A stretch of 64,000 nt of DNA from Batillaria attramentaria (Eukaryota; Mollusca; Gastropoda; Batillariidae). The position numbers and the translations under genes were made by a program. Under the pieces are notes generated by a model. The model did no database searches. It was not told where the DNA came from and saw only the letters and a list, made by a program, of their open reading frames with translations. The DNA is taken from assembly GCA_018292915.2 (NCBI GenBank), contig JACVVK020000017.1, forward strand, positions 1,637,501 to 1,701,500, written 5' to 3'. Positions 23,830 to 37,000 of this stretch are shown here, piece after piece. Each line of letters opens with the position of its first letter. Position 1 is the first letter of the stretch.

Positions 23830-24800
23830 GTCAGGCAGTTTGGTTCGGCGTTGCTGAGTAGGTCAGTCAGTCATCCGTTTGATCGGTAAGTCAGCGCCAG
23901 GCTGCACTGAAGAACTGGAGTGTCTCGGTATATTCTGTATTACTTCTATCTTTTTTCAGTTCACGTCTGTTGTGGCCATCTCTGAGGCGCAGTACAGGCC
24001 CGAAGAGAGAGAGAGAGAGAGCTTCTTTGGCCAACCCCACACAAATAATTTGAAATTCATGTACGAAAGATCTGAAACAGACATCATGATTTCCCGGCCC
24101 GAGGCAGTGTTGTCAAGGCCGCCGCGATAATGGTGTTATTCAAAACATTCCGACGCCGGCCTGCGTCGAGACAAACACCTGCCAGTGGAAATGATTTAAA
24201 AACATATTTAAAAATGCTAAAACGGAACTACACAAATCGTTACTGACAAGAGCTTTTGTTTGATATAGCTAGTACGTGTATATTTCTAACGCCAACTGGT
24301 TATCCCAAAGCGGTCCCGGCCATGAAGTGACGGGGGGGGGGGGGGGGGCACTTTTCGCCACAATTCCCCCATCCCAACCCACCCATTCAGTCCTGCCGAC
24401 TCCATTGTTTTAATCGCCGGGATGCATATCAGTGATTTGTCAGTTACACGGCCGCAGTCCACAGGCACTCGTAGTCTGTCAAAATATAAAAATAAAGTTT
24501 CATGTGCCATGCCGACATTCAAAGCCTCCTGCTATAACAGAATGGCGGCACCTGAACACACGATTTTATTTTTTAAAATTTGACAGTATTATATGAGTGT
24601 CTGTGCTACGGTCGTATGATATAATGCTGCATGGTCCTACTAAACGGTGACAGCAGGCTGGAGATATGGAGCGTGTGTGCCGCTAACCTCATTTTGCTGT
24701 GTTTATCTACAGCTAGCTAAAAACTTGACTGTTATGTTGTATCAAAGTACATGTACACGGGGACTGTGTAACTGTGTCACTAGTCCCTTATCGGTTTTGT
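23830..24800. other. Spacer, no gene recognised
   Basis: It has a short AG array near 24005-24021 and a G run at 24331-24348, but no conserved coding segment. Confidence 0.35.
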
Positions 24801-24804
24801 TTTG

Positions 24805-24806
<2 letters not shown>

Positions 24807-24850
<44 letters not shown>

Positions 24851-24977
24851 CACGGTGTGTGTGTGTGTGTGTGTGTGACTCAGTGATAAAGAGTAACTCT
24901 GAGAAACTGATGAAAATGGGCGGCGGCTTTAGTTTTGTTGTTGCAGTGTGACTGAGTCAGTGCACGCCAGTTTCAAT

Positions 24978-25018
<41 letters not shown>

Positions 25019-25021
25019 TCA

Positions 25022-25088
<67 letters not shown>

Positions 25089-25138
25089 TCACAGTGTTTG
25101 TGTGTGTGTGTGTGTGTGTGCCGGTGTGAGAGTCACAG

Positions 25139-25190
<52 letters not shown>
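24807..25190. repeat. Long compound TG microsatellite block
   Basis: TG arrays at 24807-24876, 24978-25080 and 25096-25190 with AG insertions. AP-1-like TGACTCA at 24876-24882 and TGAGTCA at 24953-24959 lie between arrays. Confidence 0.95.
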
Positions 25191-25191
<1 letters not shown>

Positions 25192-27520
25192 TTACTATAC
25201 TGATTACTACAGGGACAGTGCCTCTGATCACTATCACTGAGTCATCATTTGAATCATCTTGTGGAGGTTGTTGCTGGGCCTGCGTTGTTTCAATCATTAA
25301 ACAGAACCAAACACAATATCTCAATCCACCGCCGACTCGGACATACTGCCACTCAGGTTTCGTCCGGCGCTCAGCCCTATACGACACAGTGACATTGATA
25401 CTGACTCAGGCGACCGACCTTGACCATAAAATTAGGTCAAGACGGCAATGGTGTCGGTTGTGCGTATACGCTGATCATAACAGGTGCATTGAGCCGTGTA
25501 ATCTGAATGACTATTTCTGTCAGCTGGGCCGCGCGCGGTCCTTGTTGCACAATAAACACAAATATTTTGGTGAGCCGGGCTTACGAGGGTTGGTGGGTGT
25601 TTGGGAGTATTACATCCTTTCCTTCCTTCACGTATGGTGGTGAGCTTACGAACTGAGGAGGTCAAAGTCCAAAGTCCAAAGTCGGCCGCGGCACTTCTCT
25701 ACTGTACCACTTCAACCTTTTCTGATGCAATATCATAGTCTCAGTGGCGGCTATTTTCCCGGTCGTGAAAGGAACAACGTGCCTGCAAGTCGCAGCGGTG
25801 ACTCTGAAACCGTACGTGTACCTTGAACCGCTGACCAACCAATTTTACGGCCGGCCTGGCCCAAAATTAAACTGACCGCAAATAAACGGTGAACAATTCA
25901 AGAATGAACGAATTAATGAATAAGTGACAGAGATACAAGACTGATGAGTCAGTAACTAACCATCAAACAAATGAACGAACGAACTTGAACGCCGCAACGA
26001 ACAAACGCACGTACTGAACGAACACTTCAGTTTAAAAAAATATATATCAGTGTATACATACGAAATTAATAAGACAGACATCTTGGCAAAAATTCCAGCA
26101 TAATTATATGTTCTTAATTCACCCTACGTGTTTTCAGTTCTAGGACAGTGGCTCGGCCGCCACGCAGGCTGTTGTTTACGATGGCAACAAGAACATAATT
26201 CAGAGGAGGCCACAGTCGGGCGTTTGGCTCAACACTGAACTGACACACAGACCCAGATCTGTGTAGCCGAGTGGCGCACGGCGGCCACAGTTTATGGAGC
26301 AACAAAAATGATTTATTCCCTCTGTGCTGGCAAGAGAGAGGGAGAAAGTGGGAGAAATGTCGTTGCGCCCCAGTGACGCTGTAGGCGAATTTTGCCCATT
26401 TTACTTCAACAATATTTTACAGATTTTGAAGCCTGACCAAAAGCCTATTGTTTAGAGCTAATGGCGTTAATCACGTCACCATCCCCCCCCCCCCTTTTTT
26501 TCCTTCTTGAATGGGATTGGACGAGACCGGTACTTACATTTTGATATTTTCCGCACGATATGACAGTGTCATGCCAATGAATGAATCAATCAATCAATCT
26601 TTGACGTTACCCTTCTTGGCCTAAACCAAACCATACTGAGCCTCGTAACTTGACGGGAGTTGATAAAGTACACTGACGTGTCTGAGAGAACTTAATGTAA
26701 TATTTAACAAAACGCAAACCGACCAACCAAACGGGGGGTGGGGGGTGGTATGTTTGTTTGTTTGTTTGTTTTTGGTGGGGGGGTTGTTTTGTCTTGTGGG
26801 GGGGGGGGGGCGGGGGTACGGTTTATTTTTTAGCTTTCTTTCCGGGTTGAGTATTCGTCCGGCCGGCCACAATATGCCGGTCTAGGACCGTGAACCGCTG
26901 ACGACCGATATGATAGCCGGCCGTTTACACTATACAGTTTACACTATGATTATCAAGTTTGTAATCTCTCATTGACATAGCCCCTTTCTCTTTTTAGCCG
27001 GCTCAGATATAACTGCATGTACCACTTGAAGTTCTAATTGGCTGGCGTCTTTCAGTCTGAACACCGACCTGGCAGCTTCATCATTAGGTATGACCGGTAA
27101 CCACGGCGGCGAGTTAGCAACGAACTCTGCATCAGCCACGCGGAGTTCAACACCACATCTCTTCCTCGTTCTCTGGTTTCACCTTGTGCCTTCTGTCAGT
27201 CAGTGTCGGAGCCAGGCCGGTTCAAGTGAAGGTCGCTGGCAGTGTCCTTCAGCTCTCACCAGACTGTGTCGGTCGGCACTGAGACTGACTGCATGGCACA
27301 GCGGTGCAGCCAGCGGCCGCCTCACGGAGAATCGATCGGAGGTGACCTGATTGCGATGCCGGCTTTCTGCTTGTCTCTGTGCGGCCGGCCCGGCAGCTAT
27401 GTATCACCTCTGATCATCTATTGTGAGGTCGTCAGCCGGTACTGATCAGCAAAAATTTAGACTAAATCCCGCGGCGCATCAGTCTGGCCGATTTTAGAGT
27501 CAGTTTTCGCGTTTTGTGTG
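25191..27520. other. Spacer, no gene recognised
   Basis: AP-1-like heptamers at 25238, 25402 and 25945. A degenerate SINE E 3' end lies at about 25590-25640. Tetranucleotide-like GAAC/AATG runs are at 25880-26020. G runs are at 26733-26818. No protein recognised. Confidence 0.35.
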
Positions 27521-27805
27521 CCCGGTGTCGTAGAATATTTCGGAACCAGGATAAATCGGAACCGGTTCCCAAAAATCCTAGGATATATCGGAACCATTCC
27601 CATTTATCCCGCACCTGGCAGACAAAATTCGTGTGGGCTCAGTAATGACCTTCTAGACGGTTCTGAAATATGCTGGTGGTTTTCAAATATCCTGTCACTA
27701 GAGTCAGGATAAATCGGAATGGTTCCGAAAAATCCTGCAACCAGGGCCAGGATAAATCGGAATGGTTCCCATTCGTCCGGTTCCGAAATATCCTGTGACA
27801 CCGGG
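27521..27805. mobile_element. Miniature TIR element with internal inverted repeats
   Basis: Left end CCCGGTGTCGTAGAATATTT and right end (reverse) CCCGGTGTCACAGGATATTT continue into CGGAACC, giving about 27 bp of inverted repeat. The interior repeats AGGATAAATCGGAA and GGTTCC words in both orientations. It is non-coding. Confidence 0.75.
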
Positions 27806-27839
27806 TCAATTGTCTACTGACGGAGCCCACTGTACTCTG

Positions 27840-28018
27840 GGTGGGTGGGTATTTGGGGGTTTAACGTCCTTTTCCACCACGTATTAGTGATATCAAAGAC
27901 GGGGCAACGATGAAAAAGCCAGCACAAATATTTGGCACCAGCCGGGATACGAACTCACGACTGACTGTGACCCGAGCATCAGAAGTCCAGCCCTCTACCA
28001 TTCGGCCACCCCGGCGCC
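27840..28018 (-). repeat. SINE family E with target-site duplication
   Basis: Full-length on minus. CCCACTGTACTCTG flanks it at 27826-27839 and 28019-28032. Confidence 0.93.
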
Positions 28019-28032
28019 CCCACTGTACTCTG

Positions 28033-28940
28033 AGCTGGGCTAACAATGGTATCTTTTGTCAGGTCGTGGTGCCAGTCAGTGCTTATGGAGGAAATACTGA
28101 TTAAATACTTAGAATTTTCGAATCACAAAATCCATTAATGGTTGGTTGAGGTTGCGGCTAATGAAATCAATTCAGTCAACCAGCCCAAACAAGCTCTGAC
28201 TTCACTGAGTCACTGAACGAGCCAACGGTTAAACGAAACGACAACAACAGCAAAACTGAACTAAAACAAAAACATAAAAAGCACCAGAAAACGTTGATAC
28301 AAAGTAACAAACAATATACGTTTATAGTGATGAACAAAACTAACTAGCAAATTCGTATGTGTGACATGATAACCACATTTCATAAAATCTACACCTCTCT
28401 GCACCAGCCGTGACAGCCGCTGAGTGCGGGAACAACTTGACATGAATAATGAATAATGAATGAATAATGAATGAAGCATTTCGTATAATGTACAAACTTC
28501 ACTGAGCATCATGTGGAGCCTGGAAAACATATATATATAATTATACGATGCTGGCGTACTGGATGTGGATTCATGACCGTCAGTTGCACGTGTTGATCAC
28601 GCGCTAAACAGACCTGAGATGCCTGACTGAGTGACTGAAGAACGGACGAGGCCGGGCAGTCGAGCGCGTTCGCTAATTGCTCCCAAGCTGACAGAGCTGT
28701 AGTCGTTGTTGTGCGAATCTTGCACACAAGAGCGATGTAAAGATTTCTTTATTGCGTGCCATGGAATGTTGAGTACTTAGTTGTTTAGGTGTTCCAAAGA
28801 GGACGGACCGATTCTACCACGCCTTTGAGCCTGGGTGATTCCAGAGGCCGGTGGGGAAGAACAGGCCAGCATTTGTTTGGCAGTTGTTGTTTCAGTTGCT
28901 TTGGGAGGGGGATTCGCGATATTTTTGTTTGGTTTTGTTT
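28033..28940. other. Spacer, no gene recognised
   Basis: TGAGTCA at 28206-28212 and an AATGA-rich patch at 28440-28475. Nothing else stands out. Confidence 0.35.
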
Positions 28941-28943
28941 TTT

Positions 28944-29012
<69 letters not shown>

Positions 29013-30175
29013 TCGCGCGCGCGCGCTGTTGTTTGTTTGTTGTTTTGTTTCAGTTTTGGTTATTGTTTCCGGCAATTGTTGTTTTGGGGTTGTTGTTTTT
29101 TTGTTTGTTGTTGGTTGTTGTTGTTGTTGTTTTTGTTTGTTGTTGTTTTGTTGTTGTTGTTGTTGTTGTTTTGTTTGGTTTTTTTTTTTTTTTGGGGGGG
29201 GGGGTGTTTGTTTGTTTGTTTGTTTGTTTGGCCGGGGAGGGCCGGGTCTCTCGTCTTTCCCATCCTTTGCCAGCTCGGCTATCTACTGGGCTTGTACCGG
29301 GACGCATATGTGTGTGTGTGTGTGTACATGACTGGGTAATCAGGTGACCAGCAATTAGTACGAGAATAACTGGATATGAACAGAGGCCACCTATAACGGC
29401 CCCGCACAGTGAAAACAGTACACAGAGTAAACATGAAGGAGTGTTGTTGAGGTCATCGAACTTAGGCTGGGCACGCACAACCTGATGAAGGACGCGGAAC
29501 ACAAGCTGCGTGTCAGTTCAACTTCGGCATGACTGACACATCCGGCGTCATAGTGTAGGAAGACACATCGTAAACCTGTCTCGAAAAACATGTGATCACT
29601 CAAGAATTAGGAACCTGGCGCAGCCTGTTTTTCTACTGGTGTACATCATTCACCCTCGTACATTTACACGGTGAAAGCGGTTATTTGTTTTTATTTCAGT
29701 TTTATGGGTTTGTTTGTTTGTTTGTTTGTTGTCGATTGGTTGGATAAACTGAAAATATCAAATGAGGATAGTTTAGCTGTACACCCAACGTCGTCGGGTT
29801 GTTTGTTTGTGAGTTTGTTGTTTGGTTGGTTGGTTTGTCTGTCCTGATCAGTTTGTACTTATTTTTAATTATTTTTGTTTGTTGTTGTTGTTGTTGTTTT
29901 TCTTTTGTTGTCATTTTTAGATTATTTCTCTTGTTTTTGTTTTCGGGTTTGTTTGTTTGCTTATATTGTTGTTTTGGTTGGTGGTGGTGGTGGTGTTTTG
30001 TTGTTGTTGTTTTGTTTTGTTTTGTGCAAGTTGTTGTTGTGTTTTTTGTTTGTTTGTTTGTTTGTTTTGTTTTGTTTTTTGTTTGTTTGTTTTTTGGTTT
30101 TTTTTTTGGGGGGGGAGGGGGGTTCTTTGTTTCTGGTTTGTTTGGTTGTTTCCTTTTGTTGGCGGCGGGGTAGTT
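28944..30175. repeat. TG array and long TTG/TTTG-rich low-complexity block
   Basis: TG array 28944-29010, then TTG/TTTG-rich sequence at 29030-29230 and 29696-30175, with ordinary sequence between. Overlapping long frames on both strands are low-complexity artefacts. Confidence 0.9.
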
Positions 30176-30274
30176 TTGTTTTGTTATGTTCAGTATTCAG
30201 GCTTCGAGTTACGGTGTCAGATCTGCTTGCTTGTTTCCTTGTTTGCCTGCATTGGTTGTTTTTGTTGGTGGTAT

Positions 30275-30275
<1 letters not shown>

Positions 30276-30312
<37 letters not shown>

Positions 30313-30360
30313 TCTCTCTCTCTACTGTACCCCCCCCCCCAAAAAAAAAAAAAAAAAAAA
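30276..30360. repeat. (CT)n, poly-C and poly-A runs
   Basis: CT array 30276-30323, C run from 30330, A run to 30360. Confidence 0.95.
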
Positions 30361-31320
30361 ACCCTTCCTACCGCCTAAAATGGCCTGCTAGCAGGCTGCA
30401 TGACGTACACCAAATTGCTGGTCACCACGGAGACAATAGTGGACACACCCAGGCAGTGCGCTGCTCGGTCGCGGGCGGCGACTGCTTCCCACACAAAATA
30501 CGCCGCACTCACGGTTGGAAATCTTTTTTGAGCTATACCCACAGTGCACTCAGTGCATGTACATAAGTTACCAGATGACGGGACTCGGCCAGTCAAGTTA
30601 TCCTTGTAATGCAATGTACACACTCCGTCAGTCATACTGTGACGCGTTTGTCAGCCGTACGAGTTGACCAGTTTGCGTCATTTACAAACTGCCAGAACTG
30701 AGCAGTCATGGACCAGTAAACTGGACCGAAATTTCGAGATTTGTCGAAGTCACTGAGTCGAGTGCTTTAGATGTCTTGTGATCCGGCGTCAGGGCTGGCC
30801 GGGTGGCTATAATTTATTCTGGCAGTGAAAACGGCCCGGTGTTCAGTAATTGAGTTAAATTGTTTAGTGTTCTCTGACGAAACGACTCGATTCAGTGGAC
30901 TCACTAACTTTTTTTAATAATCATAATTACTTCAAATGAATTAAAATTTCGCTTAGTGGAAGTGTTGCACTTTTGACTGATCATACTCGTGTTTGCTGCA
31001 GTACTACTGAAGCACTGTTAATCTTGCCTGATCAGTCATCATGTTTTTGCATACAGGGCCACTTGAAACCGACTGAGAAAAGGTACGACGTAACTTGAAT
31101 GTGGGTTGTGGGGGACGATTTGCCTACTTGCTGCACGTAATAAATTATTCATTATGCGTTAGCCGGGCGGCGCTGGTGATCAACCAGCAAGGGCCTCTGT
31201 ATCAAACGACGGTTTTCACTCCTCTCTCTCTCTCTTGTTTTGGCAATTGTTTTGCCCGTTATAGTATGCGTTTTTTATCACTATGCTTCTTTTGTATTCA
31301 GTTCAGTGCGGTATTGATCA
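30361..31320. other. Spacer, no gene recognised
   Basis: No repeat or coding signal beyond a short CT run near 31220-31233. Confidence 0.35.
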
Positions 31321-31324
31321 TTTA

Positions 31325-31347
31325 TCTGTGTGTGTGTGTGTGTGTGT

Positions 31348-31436
<89 letters not shown>
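31325..31436. repeat. (TG)n microsatellite, ~110 bases
   Basis: TG array with one CAG interruption. Confidence 0.95.
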
Positions 31437-31437
<1 letters not shown>

Positions 31438-31542
31438 TTTCTTTGTAGTGTAGTTTTCCTAGTATAGCGGCAAGGACAAAATCATGGAAGACAGGTCGTT
31501 GTACCTATATCTTTTTATCCTTGCAAAATAAAGTGTCACGCA

Positions 31543-31550
<8 letters not shown>

Positions 31551-31622
<72 letters not shown>
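31551..31622. repeat. (TC)n microsatellite, ~72 bases
   Basis: Pure TC array. Confidence 0.95.
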
Positions 31623-31625
<3 letters not shown>

Positions 31626-31993
31626 AGTCACACTGATCTCAGTTCTATACAAAATTCTTCAACGTCGGATCGGTGCTCTGTGAAGTTGGCTGAACCGCGG
31701 TTCAACCAGTTTCCGGCGATGGCAATTTCCCGCATGGCGCTGTGATAATACTATACTGATATAATGAATCTTTCAGTCCGTGACCAACACCAACCCGTTG
31801 TTTTTTGCAGTGTATATGTATGTAGGTGTGTAATGGATGCTGGTGTGTATGTAGGTGTCAGTGCTTGTATGTATGTCTGACTGTATGTCTGACTATATGT
31901 ATGTATGTACGAATATATGTACGCTTCTATTCGTATTTATTTAGTTGATTATTTATCTATTATTCGTGTGTTTATTTATCACCTTTTGTATAC

Positions 31994-32071
31994 ATTTGTA
32001 AAGCGCGCCTAGAGCCCCGGCTTCGGAGATTAGGCGCTATAAAAATCCTCATTATTATTATTATTATTATA
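31994..32071 (+). repeat. SINE/LINE 3'-tail fragment, family H
   Basis: TTGTAAAGCGCGCCTAGAGC, a GC-rich hairpin, GGCGCTATAAAAATCCTC and (ATT)n. It matches 11167-11242. Confidence 0.8.
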
Positions 32072-33869
32072 TCGGATTGAACTTGCTAATTTAAGTCAGT
32101 CGTCTCCGGCATTATTATTATTCGCGTCTGTCCTTCCACACCCTGACTGACATGACTTGACAATCAGTGTAGTTATTATAGTATGGCATAAGTGAGACCT
32201 GCTACACTGACCATTTCAAGTCACTTATCTGCATTGCCGGCGGTGGTCATTCGATCAGCGTAAGCTTAATTATGATTAACTACCACAGAAACTGGGTCTT
32301 GACCGGCTGAGGTCAGTTGACTGACTCAAACATCACTTAGTCACACACTACATCATCGACTGACTACACGCCCCGTGAAGTGTTTCCTATTTATAGTCGT
32401 CGAACTATTTGCGCCCCCCGGCCCTTTGTATGTGAACGAACTGGTACGACCTTTCTGCAACGCCCACATTGAAAACACCGCAACGAAAAGACTCCTCAGT
32501 ATCCGGACGGCCGTTGGAGTACGTGCAAATTGAAACGCAGGTAATATATGCATCAGTCCGAGCTTCAGTATATGTAGAGGGGGTCATTCCATTCGGTTTA
32601 ATCATAGTCAGGTACTCTAGCACAATAAACCTGTCTTCACTTACTGAATTAGGCTGTTCTCCACTCAGTGTTGGACTGAAAATTAGTGACCACAGCAGTT
32701 TGGTTACTGGCATACACTGAGACGTCCGAGCCTGAGACTCACTGACTCAATAGAGATCGGAAACAGTGAACTGAGCGCGGACGTTCATATCCCGGAAAAC
32801 TGAAACGGTAGCATCTGACTTGCCAGTCCCGTACACTGAGCTATATCGTTCAAACCTGCGTCCTATTGCTCTAAAACACCCAGCCGTCCATCTCTTCACT
32901 GGCTCAGTTACTGACATCATAACGAAACGCAGCCTTCGCCCCTGCTCCCCCCTCCTTCTCCACGCCCCCCTCCCCCTCTCTCTCTCTCTCAAAACTAATA
33001 ATATCCGAGCTTTGAACTCGATACTTCACGTGTACAGTCCCCGCAGTGCCGCCTACCCATCTCAGTCGTAATCGCAGTGGTAACTTGTGAGGCTGGCACG
33101 GACGAACGCATGCACACGGACCTAAACGAAAGTCCCCCAGGAGTCAGTTTTACAAGGTACCATTATTTTTCAAATGCTGGGTCTGACTGACGTTGCAGGT
33201 CACGCTGTGTCCAAAGCGGGGGACCACAGCTGGTCATAATAAGCGTAACCCTATTAATTATTGTCGTTTTTCACTGACTCTTACGGCACTGGATACGTTG
33301 ATAATGACCGTATGCATAACAGGAAACAACAGCAAACACAACAACAACAACAACAACACGACACCGGCGGTTAGGTTAACCGTTGCAAGTGCAGTTTATA
33401 AGACAATGTCGCTCGATCACCTCAGTTTCTGTTGGTTCTTTTCCACTTTCGTTCAAATGCGACTTCTCTATTCCTGTCACGCGCCTGCCATTCCTTACAC
33501 CACCGCCCGGGGCACTACATTCGCAAACCCAAGGTTAAGCGCATAAAACATAATGCTATGCAGAGATTTCATCATCCCCCTTGTAACCGTTGTTCTTGAG
33601 CCTCACTGGCTTTCTAACGGTCCCTGCAACAAATTTAATTGTATACAGTCATTTGCTGGGTCCAAAGATCGAGGTGTATTTGTAGACAAGTTGTTAGCTA
33701 TTAGGAAGGCCCTAAACTTAGCACCTGAACACGGCGGAGAAAGCAGACGAGCCACTCCGATGTGACCGCACGACGTAAACATTGACAGCGCTAGAACACG
33801 ACATAGCAGACCCATCCAAACTCCACGTGCTCAGGGACGCTGGAATCACACACCGATCACATGCACAGT
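32072..33869. other. Spacer upstream of KLF10/11
   Basis: TGACTCA at 32322-32328 and 32743-32749. A non-coding first exon of KLF10/11 could lie here but cannot be identified. Confidence 0.35.
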
Positions 33870-33925
33870 CTATGTTGATTGGCCGTCAAGGCCGTGCCCC
33901 CTTTTTTCATTGGCCGAACGTTCCC
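33870..33925 (+). promoter_or_regulatory. Putative KLF10/11 proximal promoter with two inverted CCAAT boxes
   Basis: Two ATTGGC sites (reverse CCAAT boxes) occur at about 33877 and 33909, roughly 110-140 bases before the chosen ATG, in a GC-rich stretch. This suits an NF-Y-bound promoter but no start site can be seen. Confidence 0.35.
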
Positions 33926-34018
33926 CGCCCTTGCCTTGAATCGGTGGTGCAGATATTGCTTGTGACACACAGACCGTTCGACGAGTCACTGATTCAGTTG
34001 TGGAAATATCAACACAAG

Positions 34019-37000
34019 ATGAAGGAAGACTCATTTTTCTACCCAGCCTCGCCTCCAGCCACACCGCAGTCAGATTCCGAGGTAGGTCTTTTCAGATGGT
34101 ATCACTTTTCTTCGAGGTTTCGGTTACGATGGTGGGATTTTCCCTACCAACTCGATATTGATTTGGCCATCCTTTCTTCTGTAAAGAAAACGAAAACTGG
34201 CTTAGCCGTTTCATTCGTGTTCTTTTAAATTTGATACGATCACAATGTATTTCGAACGAATAACGGACGATATGACAGAGCGGAGTGAGTGTGTTCCGTT
34301 AAAACAATGCTCGTTAGCCATCGCTGTTGGTTTGTTTACTGTCTGCTGCCCGTTGCGTTTTCGGTTTTTCAGGGTAAATGTTCACCAGACCATGTTTCGT
34401 TCATGTTTCCATTGTGTTTATTTTAGTTACATAGGTTTTTCATCACATTTGTCCCTCCTGAGTTTTCTTTCCTGAGTATTCCATACCGTTTTCGTCTTTC
34501 TGACGGCGCTCTGTGTTCGGATGCGATCACGATCTCAGTGTGTGATAGGTGGGCGTCGGGGGTGTGTTTTCAGGTCAAAGGTCACCTCCATTTCACTTGC
34601 CTTATGCAACTCAACATTTCGCTCCCCGCTTATAATTTTATATATCCTCAAGATTTGCTGTTCATGCGTTTGCACTGGCCCTTCCTGTGAAATTTTATCG
34701 AAATTTATCACGCCCAATACAGAAGCAAGTTAGAAAATGATTTACGGATATTATATAGGTCAGGTTTGTTTAGGCTATAGCAGGAAGTGCATGTCTCAGC
34801 CGTGGTCACATGCTTGACCTTATTAGCCATATTAGGGGTGTCTACACATTTGGGCCACCTGATGGCCCAGTTGGGTCAGGAAAGAAGGTACAGCCAAACT
34901 GTTTGTTGACAGACGTTCTTCAGGTCCCCTTTTGTCGTGCTAGGCGCGTTGCGTGTAAAAAATGTGTGTGTAATTCCATCACCACAGAATGAGTGGGCAT
35001 GCTACTTGTACATGTATAGATCTTCAAACTGCCATGCATTCTTGTAACTGAAATGTGCTTGAAACTAATGAAAGTTAAAAATAGTTCTTCCAGTCTTTTG
35101 ACTGAAGTTTTTGTGTGCTTATTGCATATACTTACTGAAAGACAACTAAGAAAGTGATAAGCACAGATTCAACCTAAAATGTGGCTTCTGTATTACATTT
35201 CTGACTATTCTGGGTTTCATAAAAATTGAAAGTGCTCTCACATAACTATAAGCTCCTGCATGCTTGCTTCTCTCTTACAGAGCATGCAGAGTTTTGTGGC
35301 CTCCGCCAAGGACACCATGACGGTTCGAGATGCTGTGGAGACATTGCTGTCCTTCAGCAAATTTGCAGCAGACCATGACAAAGGGCATGCCCTGGTGGAC
35401 TTCTCGGGCCATCCAGGTTGTCCTACACCTCCTGCTTCAGAGGATGGGTCATTGTGTTCCGCCCCTTCCCCTGAAAGCAATCCAGAATATCTGACATCCA
35501 CTCCCCCAGCAGTCAACGTCAAGAAAGAATCAAAACTGGCACAGGTACAGACGTTTTCCCGGTTTATTGTTTATTTTTACACTTATTTCTAAATCCAAGA
35601 AAGGGAGAAGAATTGTGTCAATGTTTTTTTAATGACTGAAAAATGTATTAATTTATATATATACATGTACACAATATTTTGTACTTTTTGGATTGAGCGT
35701 TGTCTGTCACAAAGTTGTAGAACAGAAACTTCGGTAGAGTATATATATATATATGTGTGTGTAATCAGTCAGTACAACCTCATCAGCAAACTATTTTGTG
35801 TACATCAATTGATTTGCAAAGTAGCTGTTACTTTCTCAGCAATTGTAGACTGGTGATTGAACTTCATGACATTTATGGAACAAAGCTTTCATCTGTGGTG
35901 CCTGGGAGGCTGCAACTACACTTGTCAGTGCAAACTACATGTATTCCTATTATTTGTTAGGGTGGTTGTGTTCACTGCTATACAAGTACAGTTTGTTTTA
36001 TCTGTGGTGTTTGATTTTTTCACTTTTGTTGGTTAACATTAGTTTTTTCAATGAACGATTTAAACATTTATTGATTACATTTGTATCTCTTGCAGTTGCT
36101 GAGAGAAGCTCCGATGGACTTGTCACCGAAAAAGAGAACGCCTGTTGCAGTTCCTGTGATAGTTTCCAACTCCCTCAGCCAGATTCCAGACTCCTGCAAG
36201 CCCCTGCGGAAGCGTTGTTTCAACTTTCAGCCGGACAGCTCAGCGGAGAGATCCCCTACAGCAACACCTGCTTTGAAGATTCCCAGGGTTTCTGCAGAAA
36301 CTGTGCCAAACGGTCAGAGTTCCAGCTCATTGTTAAAACTGTGCCAGCAAGTCAGGAGTTCGGAGAAGTCATCAGCATTTAACTCTGTGCATTCACTTCC
36401 TTCTCCAGACTGTGAGAGTGAATTGTCGTTTAAACCTGTCGGCATTGTTGACAGATGTCACCTGACCTTTCAGTCCACGAAAAATTCTCAGGACACTACA
36501 GCAGCCTATCACAGTGGAGCACAGACCAAGACACAGAATTCCATATCAGGTTCAACATTTTCAGCTCCCAGTATGGGCCCAGCAACCACCTCAAGCGCAG
36601 CAACCACAATCACTTCAGGCCACCAGAACATTCTCCCACACATTCCACTGATACAGATCTCTACAGTAAATGGGTCGGTCTCCGTCCCGGTTACCCCGGC
36701 GTTCTCTACAGCACCAAGCGGACCTGTGGCTTTACCAATTGGTCAGCAGCCCATCTTGCAGGTCATCGTCGTCAATCATGGTGTGAACAGTCTCACGCCT
36801 CAAAGTTTAAATCCCCCACCTGTGGCAGTCAAGGTGAAGGGACGACCAGGGGAGTCCTTCTGCCATATCGCTCCTGCACCCGCCACCGTGCCACCGTCCC
36901 CTGGACAACCAGCCTCAGAGGAAGGGGGAGCAACTTCATCTCTGGACAGTAGGCGGCGTCGCACTCACGTCTGTCCCTACAAGTCCTGCAGGAAGACCTA

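Noticed and set aside
28789..30391. Several 100-180-codon frames on both strands
   Set aside because: They come from TTG/TTTG/TG low-complexity DNA; hydrophobic or Asn/Thr-rich translations are artefacts.
33193..33546. 117-codon frame upstream of KLF10/11
   Set aside because: Contains an AAC-repeat stretch and no recognisable domain.
36455..36952. 165-codon frame overlapping KLF10/11 exon 3
   Set aside because: It is a shadow frame of the exon; the phased KLF frame with zinc fingers is clearly the coding one.
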